A stretch of 9,940 nucleotides of DNA. It comes from Planctomycetaceae bacterium. GTDB taxonomy: Bacteria > Planctomycetota > Planctomycetia > Pirellulales > Thermoguttaceae. The stretch is from the NCBI GenBank assembly GCA_009776995.1, contig WRMR01000149.1:1-9940 (forward strand), in the 5' to 3' direction. This document shows positions 6,276 to 9,940 of this stretch, piece after piece. Numbering within the stretch: the stretch's first letter is position 1; the number at the start of each line of letters is the position of its first letter. A program made the translations under genes and the position numbers. The notes under the pieces were generated by a model, which saw nothing but the letters and a program-made list of their open reading frames with translations, searched no databases and had not been told where the DNA came from.

Positions 6276-7592
6276 ATGGAAAACATTAAAATTGGCATCA
6301 TCGGGCTTGGGTATGTTGGATTGCCTCTGGCCAGATTGTTTGCGACAAAATATTCCGTGATTGGTTTCGATATTCATGAGAATCGTGTTGCAGAACTTCA
6401 ACACGGTTTGGATTCGACGCTGGAAGTCGAGAACGATCTTCTCCAATCGGTTCTTGTCTCTTCCCCTGACGACGTCAAATCCTGTCTTTCCGGTTTGTAT
6501 TGCACGAATGATCCCGCTCTGTTGAAGCAGTGCAATTATTTTATTGTGACCGTGCCGACACCGGTTGACAAAACCAATCGTCCGGATTTGACGCCGCTTA
6601 TCAAGGCGAGTGAAACGGTTGGCAAAGTGATTGGCCCTGGTGCCGTTGTCATTTATGAATCCACCGTGTATCCCGGTGCGACAGAAGAAGATTGCATCCC
6701 CGTAATTGAAAGGATATCCGGATTGAAGTTCAATGTGGATTTCTTTGCCGGTTATTCGCCCGAGCGGATCAATCCCGGTGACAAGGAACACACGGTCGAA
6801 AAGATCAAAAAAGTAACATCGGGTTCGACACCGGAAATTGGAGAGAAAGTGGACGCTCTCTACAAATCGGTCATTAGTGCGGGTACACATTTGGCACCGA
6901 CCATCAAAGTTGCCGAAGCGGCAAAGGTCATCGAAAACGCGCAACGGGACATCAATATCGCGTTTGTCAACGAATTGTCGCGAATTTTCAACCTAATGGG
7001 AATTGACACGCTTGACGTTTTGGAAGCGGCGGGGTCAAAATGGAATTTTTTGCCGTTTCGACCGGGACTTGTCGGCGGACATTGTATCGGCGTTGATCCG
7101 TATTATCTGGCGCAGAAGGCGCAGCAGTACGGCTACCACCCGGAAATCATCCTGGCAGGTCGCCGGATGAACGACAACATGGGTGAATATGTCGCGACGC
7201 AAGTCGTCAAAACGATGATTCAAAAAGGGATTTCAGTCAAAGGTTCGAATGTTCTTATTCTCGGCGTCACGTTCAAGGAAAATTGCCCGGACGTGCGTAA
7301 TACGAAAGTGGTTGATGTGGTTCGCACGTTGCAAAGTTACGGTGTGAATGTCAGCATTTATGATCCGTGGGCCAATGCAGATGAAGTGCGGCATGAATAC
7401 GGACTGTCGCTTTTGCCGCAGATGGACAGTACAATCAGTGGCAGCAACGGCAGGGGATTCAGCGCGGTTGTCCTGGCGGTTGCGCATAACGAATTTAAGA
7501 CGTTGAATATTCGCTCCATTGTGGGTGAACATGGTGTGGTGTATGATGTGAAAACCCTGATCGATAGAAATACTGTTGACGGGCGGTTGTAA
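6276..7592 (+). CDS. tviB: UDP-N-acetylhexosamine 6-dehydrogenase, TviB/WbpO type
   Basis: This 438-residue cytoplasmic enzyme should oxidise C6 of a UDP-N-acetylhexosamine with two NAD+ to give UDP-GlcNAcA or UDP-GalNAcA, a donor for acidic polysaccharides. The Rossmann motif GLGYVGLP starts at residue 10, with G10, G12 and G15 as the GxGxxG glycines, and GFDI follows the second strand. VTVPTP and ESTVYPG (E128) are conserved family segments. AKVIENAQRDINIAFVNEL carries the usual lysine (K217) and asparagine (N221). The nucleophile is C270 in GGHCIGVDPYYL. The segments SPERINPGDKEH, GSKWNFLPFRPGLVGG and FKENCPDVRNT strongly resemble Salmonella TviB rather than plain UDP-glucose dehydrogenases. 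Length is normal for the family and all catalytic residues are present. Whether the substrate is the gluco or galacto epimer cannot be told from sequence. It heads the cluster, with the flippase directly behind it. Confidence 0.93.
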   Translation: MENIKIGIIGLGYVGLPLARLFATKYSVIGFDIHENRVAELQHGLDSTLEVENDLLQSVLVSSPDDVKSCLSGLYCTNDPALLKQCNYFIVTVPTPVDKTNRPDLTPLIKASETVGKVIGPGAVVIYESTVYPGATEEDCIPVIERISGLKFNVDFFAGYSPERINPGDKEHTVEKIKKVTSGSTPEIGEKVDALYKSVISAGTHLAPTIKVAEAAKVIENAQRDINIAFVNELSRIFNLMGIDTLDVLEAAGSKWNFLPFRPGLVGGHCIGVDPYYLAQKAQQYGYHPEIILAGRRMNDNMGEYVATQVVKTMIQKGISVKGSNVLILGVTFKENCPDVRNTKVVDVVRTLQSYGVNVSIYDPWANADEVRHEYGLSLLPQMDSTISGSNGRGFSAVVLAVAHNEFKTLNIRSIVGEHGVVYDVKTLIDRNTVDGRL

Positions 7593-7628
7593 TTGACAGT
7601 GAATGTCCGCAAGAAAACAAAAAGCAAT

Positions 7629-9179
7629 ATGGCCGTCTCTTCTACAAAAGTACAGTTCCTGAAAAACGTCGGAACCGGCTGGCTGGCGGTGTTTGTCACC
7701 GGTCTTGTCGGTTTTGTGACGTTGCCATTGAACTTGGATTGCCTTGGGAAGGAACTCTATGGCATTTCCGCACTTGCTGTTTCCACGCTGACATTGTTTT
7801 CATTTTTGAGCATGGGCATGCAACCATCGCTTTTACGTTTTTTTTCACGAACCGTTACAGAAAATAATACTGAGGAATTCACAGCACTTTCCAGTATTTC
7901 ACAGTTCTTGTTGAGTGGATTGGGAATTGTGGGTGGAATCGGTTTTCTTTGTACATTTCCCTGGTTTATTTCAATTTACGATGTTCCCGAAACGGTTCGG
8001 CGTGATCTGTTCTTTCTCTTTCTTGCCATTGGTTTTGATTTCTGGGGTACGATGTTTCTTATTCCTTTTACGGCCATCATCCAAGGCAGTAACCGTTTTG
8101 ATGCAGGCAATATTCGAATGTGCCTGTCAAAAATAATACGTTTAGCTACACTTCTTTTCGGGTATTCTTTCTTTACCCCCTCTTTATTAATACTTGCCGC
8201 AGCAACATTTGTCGGAACCATTTATCAATTGAGTTCATTAATTTTCCTCGCTTACAAAATTCACGGAAGTTCCATATTTTTTCGCAGTCAATCACTGCGT
8301 TGGAACCTTATACCGCCCTTGCTTTCTTTGAGTGCTTTGAATCTCGTGAGTCAGGTCTTCATGAGCTTATCGATGCAACTGCCTGTGTTAATTATTGGGA
8401 AAACGCTTGGAGTGGATATGGTGGCGGCTTTTGCACCGGCAATACTGTTGAGTTCCTTTTGCTCCTCCATCTTAATGCAGATTTCCACGCCGCTTGTTCC
8501 TGTTGCAAGTCGAGACATAATAGCAAGCGGAGGGAAGAACATCGGTCGTTGGGCAATCCAAATGGGTGAAATTGTGGCCAGCGTCGGTTGCCCGATTGTG
8601 ATTGTTTTTGCCCTTTTGGGAGATGAAATCATCACGGTCTGGCTGGGCGAGTCTTTTGCATGGACCAGCACGATAGTGACGATCACTGTTGCGGGAATCG
8701 TTTTGGCAACTATTCAAGGTGCAAACTGGCGTTTGGTGCTTGGTGGAAACGCTTCGCTCTTTCCTAATGCCTTAAGTTCTGTTGTCCTGACTGTTATTGT
8801 TTCATTGGGAACTTTTCTGGGAACAGCGTACGGAGGCTGGTCGTTATTGGGAGTTGCTGTTTTCATCACTTTTGCTCGTTTATTAAGAAATGCTTTTTAT
8901 CTTTCATATACATATTCGCAGCAATTGGGTTATGATTTTATCGAATACACTTGGTGTGTGCATGCCAAGCCAATACTGTTGGGGCTGCCCGTCATTGGAA
9001 TTTGTTATGCGTTGAAAAGACAAGTTGCAGTTTCTATGGATAGTATTCCAATCCTGCTCCTTGCTTCTTTGTTGGCTTCCGGGATCTATTTGATCCTGTG
9101 CTGGGTATTTGTCTTACAGAAGAATACCAAAACGAGTATGTTTGAGTTGATTAAGAAAAAATTTGCACAGATATCGTGA
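7629..9179 (+). CDS. Wzx-like polysaccharide flippase (MOP superfamily)
   Basis: This is an integral inner-membrane protein of 516 residues from the ATG. By eye it has 14 hydrophobic segments, about residues 15-34, 45-65, 91-115, 127-152, 169-186, 187-210, 227-247, 262-282, 314-331, 346-363, 381-398, 403-419, 448-462 and 473-496. That count, the N-terminal FLKNVGTGW plus GFVTLPLNLDCLG segment, and the LYGISALAVSTLTLFSFLSMG helix fit Wzx-type transporters, which flip undecaprenyl-linked repeat units to the periplasm. The basic C-terminus ends ELIKKKFAQIS. The frame extends upstream to a TTG at 7593, abutting the TAA of the preceding gene, with a GTG at 7599. None of the starts has a clear Shine-Dalgarno; I chose the ATG because it sits just before the conserved N-terminus. 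Tight spacing implies co-transcription with the dehydrogenase. Specificity for a given glycan cannot be read from such proteins. Confidence 0.85.
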   Translation: MAVSSTKVQFLKNVGTGWLAVFVTGLVGFVTLPLNLDCLGKELYGISALAVSTLTLFSFLSMGMQPSLLRFFSRTVTENNTEEFTALSSISQFLLSGLGIVGGIGFLCTFPWFISIYDVPETVRRDLFFLFLAIGFDFWGTMFLIPFTAIIQGSNRFDAGNIRMCLSKIIRLATLLFGYSFFTPSLLILAAATFVGTIYQLSSLIFLAYKIHGSSIFFRSQSLRWNLIPPLLSLSALNLVSQVFMSLSMQLPVLIIGKTLGVDMVAAFAPAILLSSFCSSILMQISTPLVPVASRDIIASGGKNIGRWAIQMGEIVASVGCPIVIVFALLGDEIITVWLGESFAWTSTIVTITVAGIVLATIQGANWRLVLGGNASLFPNALSSVVLTVIVSLGTFLGTAYGGWSLLGVAVFITFARLLRNAFYLSYTYSQQLGYDFIEYTWCVHAKPILLGLPVIGICYALKRQVAVSMDSIPILLLASLLASGIYLILCWVFVLQKNTKTSMFELIKKKFAQIS

Positions 9180-9319
9180 CGTGAATACTGAAACATATGT
9201 GTATTCATCCATGCTGAAGGTTGACTAGTGGTTTCATTTTTGGAGCTTCAAGAACGGCGACGCATTTTTTTGTTCACCAATGGATGCATGGCAAGAGATG
9301 GTATGAGTAGAGAAACGCT
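9180..9319. other. Intergenic gap within the polysaccharide cluster, with an inverted repeat
   Basis: This gap of 140 bases is longer than the junction before the flippase. It contains an inverted repeat, 9181-9188 with 9201-9208 (GAATAC and GTATTC core, 12-base loop), just after the flippase stop. The loop itself contains the palindrome ACATATGT. No T-run follows the stem directly; a run of seven T lies 57 bases beyond it (9265-9271) without a stem of its own. A -35-like TTGACT at 9221-9226 has no fitting -10. An internal promoter or partial terminator is possible but not shown. Confidence 0.4.
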
Positions 9320-9940
9320 ATGAACTTTTTATTATACGGTGTCGGATTTCACAACAAAGGTGCTGAGTTAATGCTTTGCGCCATTGTTGAACATATTCGC
9401 AAGTCCTTCCCTGAAGCGGGGTTGGTTGTCAACTGCGAAGCAACATCTTCGCAATTATCGCGGTATGGATTAAAGAGAGTTTTTCGCCAACGTTGGTTCC
9501 GCTTGTTTGGCTCTTGCGTTCGTTATGTCCCTCAATGCCTCATTCCGCAATCAAACGGGGAATTTATCCATCCAAAATTCATTGACGGGATAATTGATGC
9601 TTCCGGTTTTTCCATTAGCGATCAGTGGGAAAAATCGCAAGGAAGAGTGAAACTTTTCCAGGTGTTACGAAAACAAGGCTGCAAAATTGTCATGTTGCCT
9701 CAAGCATTCGGACCATTCCAGAATCCATTCATTGCCGATTATGCCCAATCTGTTTTTTCCATGTGTGATTTGATTTTCCCGCGTGAACAGCAATCCATGG
9801 CTTTTGTGCAGCCCCTTGTTGATCCAAAAGAAAAATTACATATTGCACCGGATTTTACAATCCTTGTCAAAGGCATCGTTCCCGATGATTTTCCAACGGA
9901 ATTGCACAATGCCGTTGGAATACTTCCAAATAGCAGGATG
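9320..9940 (+). CDS. Polysaccharide pyruvyl transferase family protein (3' end outside window)
   Basis: A frame of 207 codons opens at the ATG and is still open at the right edge. The N-terminus NFLLYGVGFHNKGAELML matches the G-x-x-N-x-G-x-E-x-L opening of the WcaK/CsaB pyruvyl transferase family (PF04230). PQAFGPF (residues 127-133), FPREQQS with R155 and E156, and APDFTI (176-181) are the next conserved blocks in the expected order. Members move pyruvate from phosphoenolpyruvate onto sugars as a ketal, adding negative charge to cell-wall or exported glycans; some relatives have other or unknown roles. The missing C-terminal half should hold the donor-binding residues, so activity cannot be judged. 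A weak AGAG seven bases before the ATG is the only ribosome-site candidate. Its place after a flippase and an acid-sugar dehydrogenase supports a role in an anionic surface polymer. Confidence 0.85.
   Translation, partial: MNFLLYGVGFHNKGAELMLCAIVEHIRKSFPEAGLVVNCEATSSQLSRYGLKRVFRQRWFRLFGSCVRYVPQCLIPQSNGEFIHPKFIDGIIDASGFSISDQWEKSQGRVKLFQVLRKQGCKIVMLPQAFGPFQNPFIADYAQSVFSMCDLIFPREQQSMAFVQPLVDPKEKLHIAPDFTILVKGIVPDDFPTELHNAVGILPNSRM

Noticed and set aside
6249..6944. Open frame of 231 codons on the - strand
   Set aside because: It is antisense to the dehydrogenase, whose motifs are unmistakable on the + strand.
9181..9208. Inverted repeat after the flippase as an intrinsic terminator
   Set aside because: The stem is short and AT-rich, the loop is 12 bases and no T-run follows it directly.

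Overview
The window looks like a surface and envelope region of a large-genome Gram-negative bacterium, most plausibly from the PVC superphylum (Planctomycetota or a relative). I infer this from a giant open reading frame that joins fibronectin-III-like domains, two SLREA-type beta-helix modules and Chlamydia Pmp-style GGA[IV]/FxxN repeats. No ribosomal or other marker gene is present, so the taxonomic call is tentative. All recognised genes are on the + strand.

Bases 1-5844 are the 3' part of one giant gene, open at the left edge, with 1947 codons visible. In order it holds about 750 residues of beta-sandwich (FnIII-like) repeats, a first SLREA/choice-of-anchor-Q-like beta-helix, a linker of about 115 residues, and a second SLREA beta-helix. 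The second helix is extended by four large tandem units made of Pmp-like rungs. A run of nine G lies at the first GGAI rung of the second helix. A strong intrinsic terminator (5890-5929) closes the gene. A noncoding stretch (5845-6275) then separates it from the next genes.

Bases 6276-9940 are the start of an acidic surface-polysaccharide cluster: a TviB/WbpO-type UDP-HexNAc 6-dehydrogenase, a 14-helix Wzx-like flippase, and, after a 140-base gap, a polysaccharide pyruvyl transferase cut by the right edge. Together they would make a uronic acid sugar donor, add pyruvate ketals and export lipid-linked repeat units, giving a negatively charged capsule, exopolysaccharide or O-chain.

The most interesting signal is the G9 tract inside a Pmp-like repeat gene. 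Poly-G tracts in chlamydial pmp genes are known phase-variation switches. Here a one-base loss or gain would hit a stop codon within about 120 bases and remove the whole repeat-rich C-terminus. The long, nearly identical DNA repeats further downstream offer a second route to variation, by changing unit number. Both are inferences from one sequence.
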